A DNA stretch of 37,277 nt from Spirochaetae bacterium HGW-Spirochaetae-5 (GTDB lineage Bacteria > Spirochaetota > UBA4802 > UBA5550): assembly GCA_002839285.1 (NCBI GenBank), contig PGXT01000073.1, forward strand, positions 1-37,277, given 5' to 3'. Under the pieces are notes generated by a model, which ran no database searches, was not told where the DNA came from, and saw only the letters and a list, made by a program, of their open reading frames with translations. Within the stretch, counting starts at the first letter, position 1. Each line of letters starts with the position of its first letter. Below are positions 1-7,999 of this stretch, piece by piece. A program made the position numbers and the translations under genes.

Positions 1-258
1 GCATACAGTCTTTTCATCAAAGCATCACTAGTATTTAATGCTTTTTTTTATATATATCTTATGATTTTCAAAGTATAATAAAATAATCAATAGAATTTTG
101 TATCCGGGTAATTTTTTTTCAGGAATGGTTAAAAAAGGTTTTAATGTTAATAATCTGAATAAAGCGAATAGTGAATCACAGGAGATTGTACAGCAAATGA
201 ACATTTTTTGAATGGAATATACCATTCCGGCTTCGGCTCCATGAAGCCACGAACGGAC

Positions 259-481
259 GATTATTAATTTATAATATATAACACCGCAAACTTTCCGAAC
301 TCACCCCCAACCCCTCTCTTTGGAAAGAAAGAGAGGGGAGTTTAATACAAAGATTTTATTCTGTTTTTCAGAAGAATATTTTGTTTTACGAAGCCCCTCT
401 TTTTTTCATCAAAGAGAGGGGCGCGGCAGAGCCGGGGGTGAGTGTGAAAAATTTTGATGAGAAATAGTCGGGTCAAAGCAC
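259..481 (+). repeat. Family A palindromic element, copy A1
   Basis: This is an intergenic repeat of about 200 bp beginning GATTATTAATT and running through ATATAACACCGCAAACTTTC. It has terminal inverted segments (ACTCACCCCC near the left, GGGGGTGAGT near the right) and two internal C/G-rich hairpins built on CCCCTCTCTTT. It ends in GGTCAAAGCACT. Related copies lie near 3.9, 11.8 and 16.6 kb, with a diverged one near 9.0 kb. It sits just past the 3' end of rmuC. The 258 bases before it show no gene I can support. Confidence 0.85.
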
Positions 482-505
482 TGAGAGAAGACTAATACCT
501 GCACA

Positions 506-1635
506 CTAATCCTCAGCAGGTTTGTCAATCAGCAGAGGATCAAAATCTCCCCCATCCTCGCCGTCCGTAATACGGTATATATCCTTGTCGACCTTCTTAA
601 ACTCTCTCGAAGCTGTGTTGTAACTGTTGACGGTTGTAGACAGGTTCTTCCCCAGCCTGTCCGCCTGTCCATATACTCTTCGTATGAATTGAGATGCTTG
701 TTCAGATCCTTAATTCTGTTTAAGATTACCTTAATGTTCTCCTCGACCTTCTGCTGCTTCAATCCCTGCATTACAGTTTCGAGATATGCATAGAATGACG
801 TAGGGGAGACTATTATTACATGTTTGCCGAATGCATACTCTATCAGGTCCTGAGTGCTTATATTTACTGTTCCTACATTATATATAAGAAGATTATAGTA
901 AACTCCCTCTGCCGGGATAAACATAAAGGCAAAGTCTGTTGTATTCTCGCCATGCTTTATATATTTTGAAGTTTCATCTATTCTGATCTTTAAGTCAGCT
1001 TTAAACTCCTTCTCGATCTGAGCCCGCAGATCGTTGTTTGTCTCCAGCATAAGCCTGTTGTATTTCTCCAGAGAGAATTTTGCATCTACAGGAATGATCT
1101 TGTCCCTGTAGAAAATCGCCGCATCAACAATTGTTCCGTCACTGAACTTATACTGCATTTTATACTGCGCCGGCTGGAGAACATTACCAAGGAGAGTTTC
1201 GAGAAAGTATTCACCCAGTATCCCCCGCTGCTTCGGATTTTTCAGAATGTTCTCAAGACTCTGCATCTGTTTCGAAAAGTCCAGGACCTGCTTATTGGTT
1301 TCATCGAGTTTTGTAAGCCGCTCCGTCACATCCTTGATTATTGCCGCAGACTGCCCGAACTGTTTCTGCATGTTAACCGCGGTCTCCTGCTGGCTTCTGC
1401 TCATAAGTGTTGTTATAGAATCGAGTTTCTGCTGCATCTCCATTCTGCTTTTATGAGTGGTATCGGAAAGTTCCTGCTTAAGTGACCCCAGGAGAGAGAC
1501 CATTAATCCGCTGCTGTCTGCTGCAGACTCAAGTTTTTTCAGTTTCTGATAAGTCATAAGCGCAAAAATCAGCACGGGGATAACAAACAGAGTAATAACG
1601 GCAACTATAATCGCAACAAAAAGTGTACTTTCCAT
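506..1635 (-). pseudogene. rmuC: RmuC-family DNA recombination protein, frameshifted near the 3' end
   Basis: RmuC proteins are membrane-anchored, coiled-coil, nuclease-like factors that limit recombination at inverted repeats. The ATG at 1635 has AGAGG upstream. The product has an N-terminal membrane segment (about residues 4-28), a long coiled coil with QQ-rich heptads, and the RmuC core (QRGILGEYFLETLL, then VDAAIFY and VDAKFSLEKY). An 8-bp tandem duplication (GCCTGTCC at 655-662 and again at 663-670 on the plus strand) shifts the frame, so the frame as read ends at 529 with an unrelated tail (368 aa). Removing one copy restores YMDRLGKNLSTTVNSYN and a tail ending DKPAED, with a TAG at 506-508 and 373 aa. 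The family and the duplication are seen directly. Whether the change is biological or an assembly error is unknown; the shifted product would lose only about the last 50 residues of normal sequence. Confidence 0.9.
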
Positions 1636-1730
1636 ATAACCTCTTAAAATGGATACATATATGTTTACTATTTTATTAAGGATTATAAATTTTACAATTA
1701 AAAATATTTTTTTAATAACTCCCCCGCAGG

Positions 1731-1870
1731 GGTAGCCGTTTATTTTTGTGGGCACAGCGCTTCGCGCTGCGCCTGGAAATAGGGATTACGGGGGCAGAGC
1801 CCCCGTAATCCCTATTTCCAGCGTATGCTCCGCATACGCAGCACTGTGCCATCAGAAATCAATTGCTGCG
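1731..1870. mobile_element. Family B MITE-like element, copy B1
   Basis: This non-coding element starts GGTAG and ends in a decayed GCTGCG (the intact end is GCTACC). It has three hairpins in a row: GCGC/GCGC near 1757-1771; a perfect 21-bp stem at 1775-1795 and 1799-1819 with loop AGA; and GCGTATGC/GCATACGC at 1821-1839. GGCACAG and CTGTGCC could also close the whole as a cloverleaf. The flanks (CCCCGCAGG, CCCGACAG) only resemble each other, so this copy looks old. An open frame across it is a by-product of the palindromes. Confidence 0.75.
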
Positions 1871-1999
1871 CCCGACAGAGAGCGATTTATTGTACAAAAA
1901 CGATTTTTTTTCATTAAAAGCCCGTCTAGGCTTTTAATTTACTTGACTTTTTTCACAAGAACTATACATTATAATACAGGGTGTTTTAACCGTTTTTTA

Positions 2000-2041
2000 T
2001 CTGATATGTTATCAGAAATCATTTATAAATAATAATGATTT
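2000..2041. promoter_or_regulatory. Two abutting palindromes upstream of the CBM-like lipoprotein gene
   Basis: TCTGATA-TGT-TATCAGA (2000-2016) is followed at once by AAATCATT and, ten bases on, AATGATTT (2016-2041). They lie 60-100 bases before the start codon, downstream of a possible -35 (TTGACT, 1943-1948) and a TATACA/TATAAT stretch (1964-1975) whose spacing is not ideal. Dyads of this size are typical of operator sites. No regulator can be named from the sequence. Confidence 0.4.
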
Positions 2042-2104
2042 CCCGGTTGAAATTTTTATTCTTAAAATAGACCTGAATATGAAGTACAAAAAGGAGCGTA
2101 AAAT

Positions 2105-3808
2105 ATGACTATTAAAAAAAGTTTTCTGGCGGGACTGCTGGCCATATCCGCAGCATTTATAATAACCTCCTGCGGATCAGCGGGAGATTCAAATGTAGGT
2201 CAGGGTGGACCGGAAGTATCTCCTGAAGAGTACACTGATCTAGGGGCACCTTCTGTAGATACTACGAATGCTGCACTAACGGGCACAACAACACCTGAAG
2301 AGGGTGTAATTGTTGAAGACGTTGTTAATGTAAAAATTGAAGGTGACCTTGAGACCGGCACTGGAGATACAGGACTTGCCGGTGCTGATTCAATCCTGGA
2401 TGGCGCAGTTTCATCAGAAGCCATAGAGGCAGTTGCTGATTCTATCAATCCTGTCACAGACTCTTCCCCGAATTCTGATATAGCTGCAGACTCAGAAAAG
2501 ACCGGAGATGAGGGAACAGAAACAGCCGATTCGGGAGATACAGCTGCTGATGAAGAAACTGTTACAGCTGTAACAGAACCATCAGATACAACAGTTTCTA
2601 CAGATGTAATAGCAGTGAACGGTGATGCAGTTGATGCTCTTGATAATGATGAAGCTGTCAATCAGAGCGATGTGGATTATTCACTTGATTCATCTCAGGG
2701 GAGATGGTACGAAGAGGCTAAAAAAGAACTCTTCTCTGATGCAGAAGCTAAAGCAGTCAAAGCTGAGATAAAAAATCTGCGTGAACAGATTAAAACCATA
2801 CTTGCTTCATTCAAAAATAAAGAGACTAACAAAAAAGATGCAAGAGCACAGATAAAGCAGATCCGGGAAAAAATAGCAGTGCTTAGAGCAAAAATCGGTA
2901 ACGGCGGAAGAATACAATCCGGTATTTACACCAATTGGGCAAATGAAAATCTTAAACTCAATATAAAAAGAGGAGAACCGGGCTGGTATAGAGTTATTAT
3001 CATCGCCAAAAACAGAGGGAATCTTCCTGAAAATTACGACAGATTTACTTTCAGCGTTACAGACAGCAATAATGACACCCTGGGCGGTATATCTGTGAAA
3101 GCATCGGATACTGTTTACCACAGAGGAAGTGCTGACATCAGGCTTGATAATCCTGCTGGAACTTCTCTTAACATTGTATGGACAAACGACGCCTTCATGA
3201 AAGATAAATATGATGCAAACGTAAACATTAAAAAAGTTGTTCTTAAAAAGATCAAAGAACCGAAAGAGAAAGCTGTTAACGTAAAACACCTCAACGGCGA
3301 TGAATTCTCATTTACTGACGGAAGATGGTTTTTTGAAAAAACATATGCTCATACATTCTGGGCGAATCAGATTATAGGATACACCTTCAACAATCTGGAA
3401 GAGGGAGAATATGAAGTAACTATTACAGCAAAGAACTATGACTCTCTGCCTCTCGAGAAGAATTACAAAGAGTTTAATGTTGAAATAGATTCAGATTACG
3501 ATTCTGCTTCAATGAACATCAAAGCAAGCGATAAAAGCTGGAACCATGAAACCGTTAAGATGAATTTTGCAAAAGGGACAACCACTCTTTATATTAACTG
3601 GACAAACGATGTATATAAAGAAAAAGAGTATGACTCAAACATTATGATTAAAACAATCAGCGTTAAAAAAGTTCAGAAGTCATCTCTGACTGCGTTTCTG
3701 CTCAGGACTAAACCGGGTAATAAAGTATTTGTTCTTGGCGCATTCCTGATGCTTTCAGGTCTCATCTTCGGGATTTATCTGAAGAACAAAAACACAAGCG
3801 AAGCATAA
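2105..3808 (+). CDS. Lipoprotein with two CBM36/60-like modules and a C-terminal membrane segment
   Basis: This 567-aa protein starts at an ATG after an AAGGAG-type site. Its signal peptide ends in a lipobox, ITSC, with Cys23 as the lipid site. Residues 24-198 are a Ser/Thr/Asp/Glu/Ala-rich linker of low complexity. Residues 199-265 form a Lys/Glu coiled coil. Two related domains follow (about 268-380 and 406-530), each ending in WTND, a short acidic stretch and a beta strand (VNIKKVVLKK; IMIKTISVKK). This ending resembles the ND...D-N-L-x-V end of calcium-dependent xylan-binding CBM36/60 modules. A hydrophobic segment (about 538-560) and a basic tail close the protein. Having both a lipid anchor and a C-terminal membrane helix is unusual. 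No catalytic domain is present. The likely role, by inference, is glycan binding at the cell envelope. The gene stands alone with its own terminator. Confidence 0.8.
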   Translation: MTIKKSFLAGLLAISAAFIITSCGSAGDSNVGQGGPEVSPEEYTDLGAPSVDTTNAALTGTTTPEEGVIVEDVVNVKIEGDLETGTGDTGLAGADSILDGAVSSEAIEAVADSINPVTDSSPNSDIAADSEKTGDEGTETADSGDTAADEETVTAVTEPSDTTVSTDVIAVNGDAVDALDNDEAVNQSDVDYSLDSSQGRWYEEAKKELFSDAEAKAVKAEIKNLREQIKTILASFKNKETNKKDARAQIKQIREKIAVLRAKIGNGGRIQSGIYTNWANENLKLNIKRGEPGWYRVIIIAKNRGNLPENYDRFTFSVTDSNNDTLGGISVKASDTVYHRGSADIRLDNPAGTSLNIVWTNDAFMKDKYDANVNIKKVVLKKIKEPKEKAVNVKHLNGDEFSFTDGRWFFEKTYAHTFWANQIIGYTFNNLEEGEYEVTITAKNYDSLPLEKNYKEFNVEIDSDYDSASMNIKASDKSWNHETVKMNFAKGTTTLYINWTNDVYKEKEYDSNIMIKTISVKKVQKSSLTAFLLRTKPGNKVFVLGAFLMLSGLIFGIYLKNKNTSEA

Positions 3809-3833
3809 AAGACAAATAGTGTATAATAAAAAA

Positions 3834-3858
3834 AGGGGGCACCGCCCCCTTTTTTTAT
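3834..3858 (+). terminator. Intrinsic terminator of the CBM-like lipoprotein gene
   Basis: AGGGGGC-acc-GCCCCCT followed by a run of T, starting 26 bases after the TAA at 3808. Confidence 0.9.
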
Positions 3859-3879
3859 TTACAATCAATATTTTATTAC

Positions 3880-4098
3880 CTGGCCTTATAAAACTGCAAA
3901 CTTTTCACACTCACCCCCGGCTGCTGCCGCGCCCCTCTCTTTGATGAAAAAAAGAGGGGCTTCGTAAAACAAATTATTCCACTGAAAAACACAATAAATT
4001 TACTGTCTTAAACTCCCCTCTCTTTCTTACCAAAGAGAGGGGCCGGGGGTGAGTTCGGAAAGTTTGCGGCCTTATATATCATTTATTAATGAATAATC
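3880..4098 (-). repeat. Family A element, copy A2 (inverted)
   Basis: This is the reverse-orientation copy of the element near position 259. It has the best terminal inverted repeat of the family: GCAAACTTTTC-x-CACTCACCCCC on the left and GGGGGTGAGTTCGGAAAGTTTGC on the right, with both internal CCCCTCTCTTT hairpins. It fills the gap between the 3' ends of two convergent genes. Confidence 0.85.
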
Positions 4099-4112
4099 AC
4101 ATGGTCAATAAA

Positions 4113-6134
4113 CTAGTCTTCTGGATCTTCATCACTGACATTAGCAAATATTTCATTTATAGAAAATATAAAATCTTCATCATATCTGGGATCCCGTCCA
4201 TCCATGAGTATTGTCTGTCTCTTGATAAACAGACTCGACAACTGAGCCGCCGCGAGATCATCCATATGCCTGATAAGATTCATTATCTTTTTTGCATCAA
4301 CGTTCATATCAAGCCCCCTTCTCCCCGGATCGAAACCGAGCCCCAGAAGAACAAGCATAACGGCAATGTGAGTAAGATTCTCCTTTTCATGTTTAGTCTT
4401 TTCAATCTCTTTCATGCTTTCAAAAAAAACTTTTTCTGAAAGTACAACTCTATTGGTAAGAGTTTCAATTAAATCCATGGCAAAATCGGGATTATTGGCA
4501 ATGAGTATATCGAGATTGTCCTTCGATGCAACAGCAAGGAGTGTATCTTCGGCGCAAATGGCCGTGGCATTCCGGGTTTTGTTGTCGCCAAGCGCGGCAA
4601 GTTCGCCGAAAAACTCACCCGCCACAGCTGTATTTACAGTAATTATATTCTCGCCGTCCATATTCTTGAAAAATATAATACGCCCTTTTTTTATAAGAAA
4701 AAACCTGTCCCCGATATCCCCTTCGCGGAAAACAATAGAACCAGCCGGGAAAAAATCTTCATCATCTGTCATTACAAGAGGCTTATAGAAAAATCCTTTT
4801 AACGCATCAAAGCCCGGGAGTCTTAGAAGAAAAATTGCCCCTTTCCAGTAACGGAGAAAAAAGTATTTAATGTAGAAAATATAAAAACCGGTTGTGATTG
4901 TATTAAATCTTACTATGGAACCGAATGCTTCATGTCTTATCACATGATTTTCCCACATAACACGGCCTTTAACAATTCCTGACTGAAGATCGCCAAGTTT
5001 AAATCTTAAAGAGATCTCCTTACCCGGTCCAAGCGGTTCAGCGGTTTGAAGGAAACAGTTTCCTGTCGAGATATCATTAGTCCCGAGGTATTCGACAACA
5101 TTTCCATTTTTAATTATTTCTACATCGGAAATTATCGGCAGACTAAGTAAACTCTTCACAAAAAACAGAGGATTTACTGCTCCGGAGATAATCAGCACAA
5201 GAGCTATGCAGAGCGGGAAAAGAACAAAAACAGCAACTGCCTCCTCCCTTGCAAGAACCAGCTGATGTGTCAGCATAAGCTCACGGTAAAGACTCATACC
5301 CGTTCCTGCTAAAATTACCAGAGCGACAACAATAGTAAACTTAATTATACCCGGATTCCAGTTAAAAAAAGGAACCGGGCTCGATTTTAAAATTCCGGTA
5401 TAACGCTTAACCCACCGGTCATATCTGGGCTGCCGGTCTTTAAGACGCCACTCTTCAAAATTGATACCCATTACTTTCAGTTTTTTCTCGGAAAAAAACG
5501 ACTGGGATCTCGCGAGAATTATTTCTAGATAAACAACTGAAAGAATTAATACCGGAGCCGCGATATATGAAAAGGCCTCCCCCTTCATTAAAGCTGCATC
5601 AAACATCCCGTGAAATAAAAGCGGAATAACAAGACTCTTCAACCTGAAACGGAAAACTCTGCCTGACGACCATGATAGTTTTGCTATTCCAAGATAACAA
5701 CCGGCAATACCGCATGTTGTTATATGAAGAGGTACGGAAAAAATCATCCTTATATAAATAACCGAGCTGTGCAGTTCCAGAGCATAGAAAAAATTCTCTA
5801 CGCATGAAAAGCCGAGACCGAAAAACATGGCAGTGATAATACCTTCAGAAATAGAAAATCCGGGGAATCTTTTCAGCAGAACATATATTGCAATTACCGC
5901 ACCGCTTTTTTCCAGCAGACCCGCCATAACAAAACCCCGGACAACGGGATTAACTATAAACATCAGGTCTGCTATAAAACTCCCCGCAAGAAGAAGAAAT
6001 AGCGCGTAGGTGACACCGGTCAGAAGAGAAGTAACATATTTAGTTACAGACCCACCTGAGAGAAAATATCTGTTATAAATCAGTAAAAATACTATTACTG
6101 GAACAAATGACATTATTATTTTTTCAATTTCCAT
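4113..6134 (-). CDS. PrsW-like membrane protease fused to PilZ-like and cyclic-nucleotide-binding domains
   Basis: The product is 673 aa from ATG 6134; an upstream TTG at 6140 is an alternative, and neither has a clear ribosome site. The N-terminal half has about eight membrane helices and carries PrsW-type motifs: LLEKSG (about 73-78), GLGFSCVEN (106-114), R129 with PLHITT around H137, and HGMFD (175-179). These correspond to the Glu/His residues of PrsW-like glutamic intramembrane proteases. Two more helices (about 265-325) lead to a PilZ-like segment (338-410) that has DISTGN but lacks the RxxxR c-di-GMP motif. A complete cNMP-binding domain follows (460-570; GEFFGELAALGD then TRNAT, retaining the Glu and Arg that hold the phosphate and ribose). 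The inferred role is a membrane protease or sensor gated by a cyclic nucleotide. The gene is divergent from miaA. Domain calls rest on motifs; substrate and ligand are unknown. Confidence 0.75.
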   Translation of the reverse strand: MEIEKIIMSFVPVIVFLLIYNRYFLSGGSVTKYVTSLLTGVTYALFLLLAGSFIADLMFIVNPVVRGFVMAGLLEKSGAVIAIYVLLKRFPGFSISEGIITAMFFGLGFSCVENFFYALELHSSVIYIRMIFSVPLHITTCGIAGCYLGIAKLSWSSGRVFRFRLKSLVIPLLFHGMFDAALMKGEAFSYIAAPVLILSVVYLEIILARSQSFFSEKKLKVMGINFEEWRLKDRQPRYDRWVKRYTGILKSSPVPFFNWNPGIIKFTIVVALVILAGTGMSLYRELMLTHQLVLAREEAVAVFVLFPLCIALVLIISGAVNPLFFVKSLLSLPIISDVEIIKNGNVVEYLGTNDISTGNCFLQTAEPLGPGKEISLRFKLGDLQSGIVKGRVMWENHVIRHEAFGSIVRFNTITTGFYIFYIKYFFLRYWKGAIFLLRLPGFDALKGFFYKPLVMTDDEDFFPAGSIVFREGDIGDRFFLIKKGRIIFFKNMDGENIITVNTAVAGEFFGELAALGDNKTRNATAICAEDTLLAVASKDNLDILIANNPDFAMDLIETLTNRVVLSEKVFFESMKEIEKTKHEKENLTHIAVMLVLLGLGFDPGRRGLDMNVDAKKIMNLIRHMDDLAAAQLSSLFIKRQTILMDGRDPRYDEDFIFSINEIFANVSDEDPED

Positions 6135-6320
6135 ATTCAACCGATGACTTTATATTCAAAATAAATAGAATTTCAGCATATTAAAAATTTTTTTTATAAT
6201 TTTTTATATTATCGGTTAGAAACTGTTTTTTAAGCCATAATTATTTCTCATTATTATTAATCAGGGTAATCCCAACGAAAATTTATTGCCATAATGTCAA
6301 ACATGGCCGACATTGCCTGA

Positions 6321-7235
6321 ATGGAAAATTTTAATATACTTGTTATATGCGGCCCCACGGCCAGCGGCAAAACATCGCTCGCGGTTGATCTTGCACTTAA
6401 ATACAACGGAGAAATTATTTCCGGTGATTCCCGTCAGGTCTTCCGGGGGATGGATATCGGAACAGGTAAAGACCTTAATGAGTATAAAACCGGTTCCGGC
6501 GAAGTAAAGCACCACCTCATAGATATAGCTGATCCCATGGAGGAGTATAACCTTTACCGATACATCAAAGATTTTAATAAAGCCTTCGATTCCATAACCT
6601 CCCGGGGGAAACTCCCCATACTGGCCGGAGGCTCGGGATTATATATTGAAGGGGCGCTTAAAGATTATAGCTTATACCCGGCACCTGAAGATCCCGGACT
6701 TCGCAATGAACTGAATGATAAATCAAAAGATGAACTTATGGAGATACTCCGGGCTGAGTCCGGAGAGATTCTGAAAAGAACCGACACTTCAAGCACCAGA
6801 CGGATTATCAGAGGGATAGAGATTGCACGCTATATCCGTAATAACCCCTCAGAAACGGCGGAGAGCAGCAGGAACAGACTCCACCCGCTGATTATAGGAG
6901 TTACCCTCCCGCGTGAAGAACTGATAAAAAGAATCGATACAAGACTTGATGACCGTCTTAAAAGCGGGATGGTTGATGAAGTAAAGAATCTACTCGAAAA
7001 AGGTGTAACCGCGGAGAGACTTATACGGCTTGGTCTTGAATACAGATACTGCACCATGTACCTTCAAAATGAGATATCTTATGATGATATGACTGAAAAA
7101 CTGAAAATTGAAATTCATAAATTCTCAAAACGGCAGATGACATGGCTCCGGGGGATGGAGAGACGCGGACTTGCTATTCACTGGATTAAAGGAGATGACA
7201 TGACAGAGGCGATATCCGCACTTATACGATTATAA
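6321..7235 (+). CDS. miaA: tRNA dimethylallyltransferase
   Basis: MiaA transfers a dimethylallyl group to A37 of tRNAs that read UNN codons. The 304-aa product has the P-loop GPTASGKT at 11-18, then SGDSRQVFRGMDIGTGKD (family usually DSxQxYxxxDIGTxKP), LAGGSGLYIEG, and the C-terminal KRQMTWLRG. Length is normal for the family, although DIGTGKD in place of DIGTAKP and HHLIDIADP are variants. No strong Shine-Dalgarno precedes the ATG, and no better start is seen. It stands alone, divergent from the PrsW fusion gene and followed by a weak hairpin terminator. Confidence 0.93.
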   Translation: MENFNILVICGPTASGKTSLAVDLALKYNGEIISGDSRQVFRGMDIGTGKDLNEYKTGSGEVKHHLIDIADPMEEYNLYRYIKDFNKAFDSITSRGKLPILAGGSGLYIEGALKDYSLYPAPEDPGLRNELNDKSKDELMEILRAESGEILKRTDTSSTRRIIRGIEIARYIRNNPSETAESSRNRLHPLIIGVTLPREELIKRIDTRLDDRLKSGMVDEVKNLLEKGVTAERLIRLGLEYRYCTMYLQNEISYDDMTEKLKIEIHKFSKRQMTWLRGMERRGLAIHWIKGDDMTEAISALIRL

Positions 7236-7652
7236 CCGGTAAATATTTAAAATCAATAAATCTGATCATTGTTTTCATTATGAGCCCTTCCCTCTATATT
7301 ATTTTATAGAGAATTTTTTGAATTAATATCCGCAAAAATAGAATGCTATCAGGTTTTCTTCAGAGAAAAAAACCTTTTTTTTAAAAATTTTCCAGTAATT
7401 ATTTCTAAATATAATTATCATTTCCTTATAAAAGTTAAAGAATAAATACTAAAAAATTTTAAAAAATAAAGATAATTCCCTTAAAAAAATTTGCCGAGCC
7501 CCAAATATAGTGTATTTATATTAAATCAACTCTATAAAAATATCTTATGTTTAAATAAATCTAATCCACTTAAAATATAATAAAAAAAGATAAGGAATGG
7601 ATCAGATATTCGTTGTGTAAATTTTTTCGTTTAGCATGGAAAATTCATTAAA
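7236..7652. other. AT-rich gap after miaA
   Basis: This gap of over 400 bases is very AT-rich and has no coding frame worth calling. It holds the weak terminator near 7292-7319 and presumably the promoter of the DUF3303 gene, but I see no confident -35/-10 pair, repeat or RNA gene. Confidence 0.6.
7292..7319 (+). terminator. Probable intrinsic terminator of miaA
   Basis: CTCTATA-ttattt-TATAGAG followed by AATTTTTT, about 55 bases after the miaA stop. The stem is AT-rich and therefore weak. Confidence 0.5.
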
Positions 7653-7660
7653 AAGGAGGT
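7653..7660 (+). promoter_or_regulatory. Strong ribosome binding site
   Basis: AAGGAGGT, five bases before the ATG at 7666, is close to a perfect anti-16S match and fixes this start. Confidence 0.85.
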
Positions 7661-7665
7661 AAAAT

Positions 7666-7950
7666 ATGCTTTTTATGAATATTTATACATGGGAACCGGG
7701 GCAGAGGAACGAACTGGTGAAAAGGCGCATGGAGAAAGGGATATCTCTGGCTGATGGCGTAAAAAAAGTAGGGGAATGGACTGATATTGGAGGAGGGAGA
7801 GCCTTCCTGCTCATGGAGACAACCGATCCGAAAGCGGGCATGACCTCTTCTACCATGTGGAGCGATCTGATGAAGATGGAGATAGTTCCATTAATTGAAA
7901 CATCCGAAATATTCAAAAATGAAGGGAAAAGTAAAGGGGCTGGAAAATAA
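7666..7950 (+). CDS. DUF3303-family small protein
   Basis: This 94-aa protein matches the general pattern of DUF3303: an N-terminal strand LFMNIYTW, the segment RRMEKGISLADGVKKVGEW, FLLMETTD, then MWSDLMKMEIVPLIETSEI. Family members are small single-domain proteins, probably with a ferredoxin-like fold, and have no assigned function. There is no signal peptide or membrane helix, so it should be cytosolic. The strong ribosome site suggests good expression. It runs towards the cmoM-like gene and is not in an operon. Confidence 0.8.
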   Translation: MLFMNIYTWEPGQRNELVKRRMEKGISLADGVKKVGEWTDIGGGRAFLLMETTDPKAGMTSSTMWSDLMKMEIVPLIETSEIFKNEGKSKGAGK

Positions 7951-7971
7951 TTCATCCTGATTTATTTTTTC

Positions 7972-7999
7972 AAGGCAGGATACAGGATGATCCTGCCTT
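7972..7999. terminator. Hairpin between two convergent genes
   Basis: AAGGCAGGAT-acaggatg-ATCCTGCCTT is a perfect 10-bp stem that overlaps the stop codon of the minus-strand methyltransferase gene. There is no T tract on either 3' side, so it may block readthrough only weakly or act in mRNA stability. Confidence 0.45.

Noticed and set aside
1748..2032. 94-codon open frame on the plus strand
   Set aside because: It runs through the family B palindrome and an intergenic leader; composition follows the repeat, and similar frames appear at other B copies.
2200..2661. 153-codon Ser/Val-rich minus-strand frame
   Set aside because: It is the reverse shadow of the Asp/Glu/Thr-rich linker of the lipoprotein gene and has no ribosome site or family features.
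273..4083. A1 and A2 as inverted ends of a composite transposon carrying rmuC and the lipoprotein gene
   Set aside because: The copies are in opposite orientation, but the same family recurs at 9.0, 11.8 and 16.6 kb without cargo, and there is no transposase or flanking duplication.
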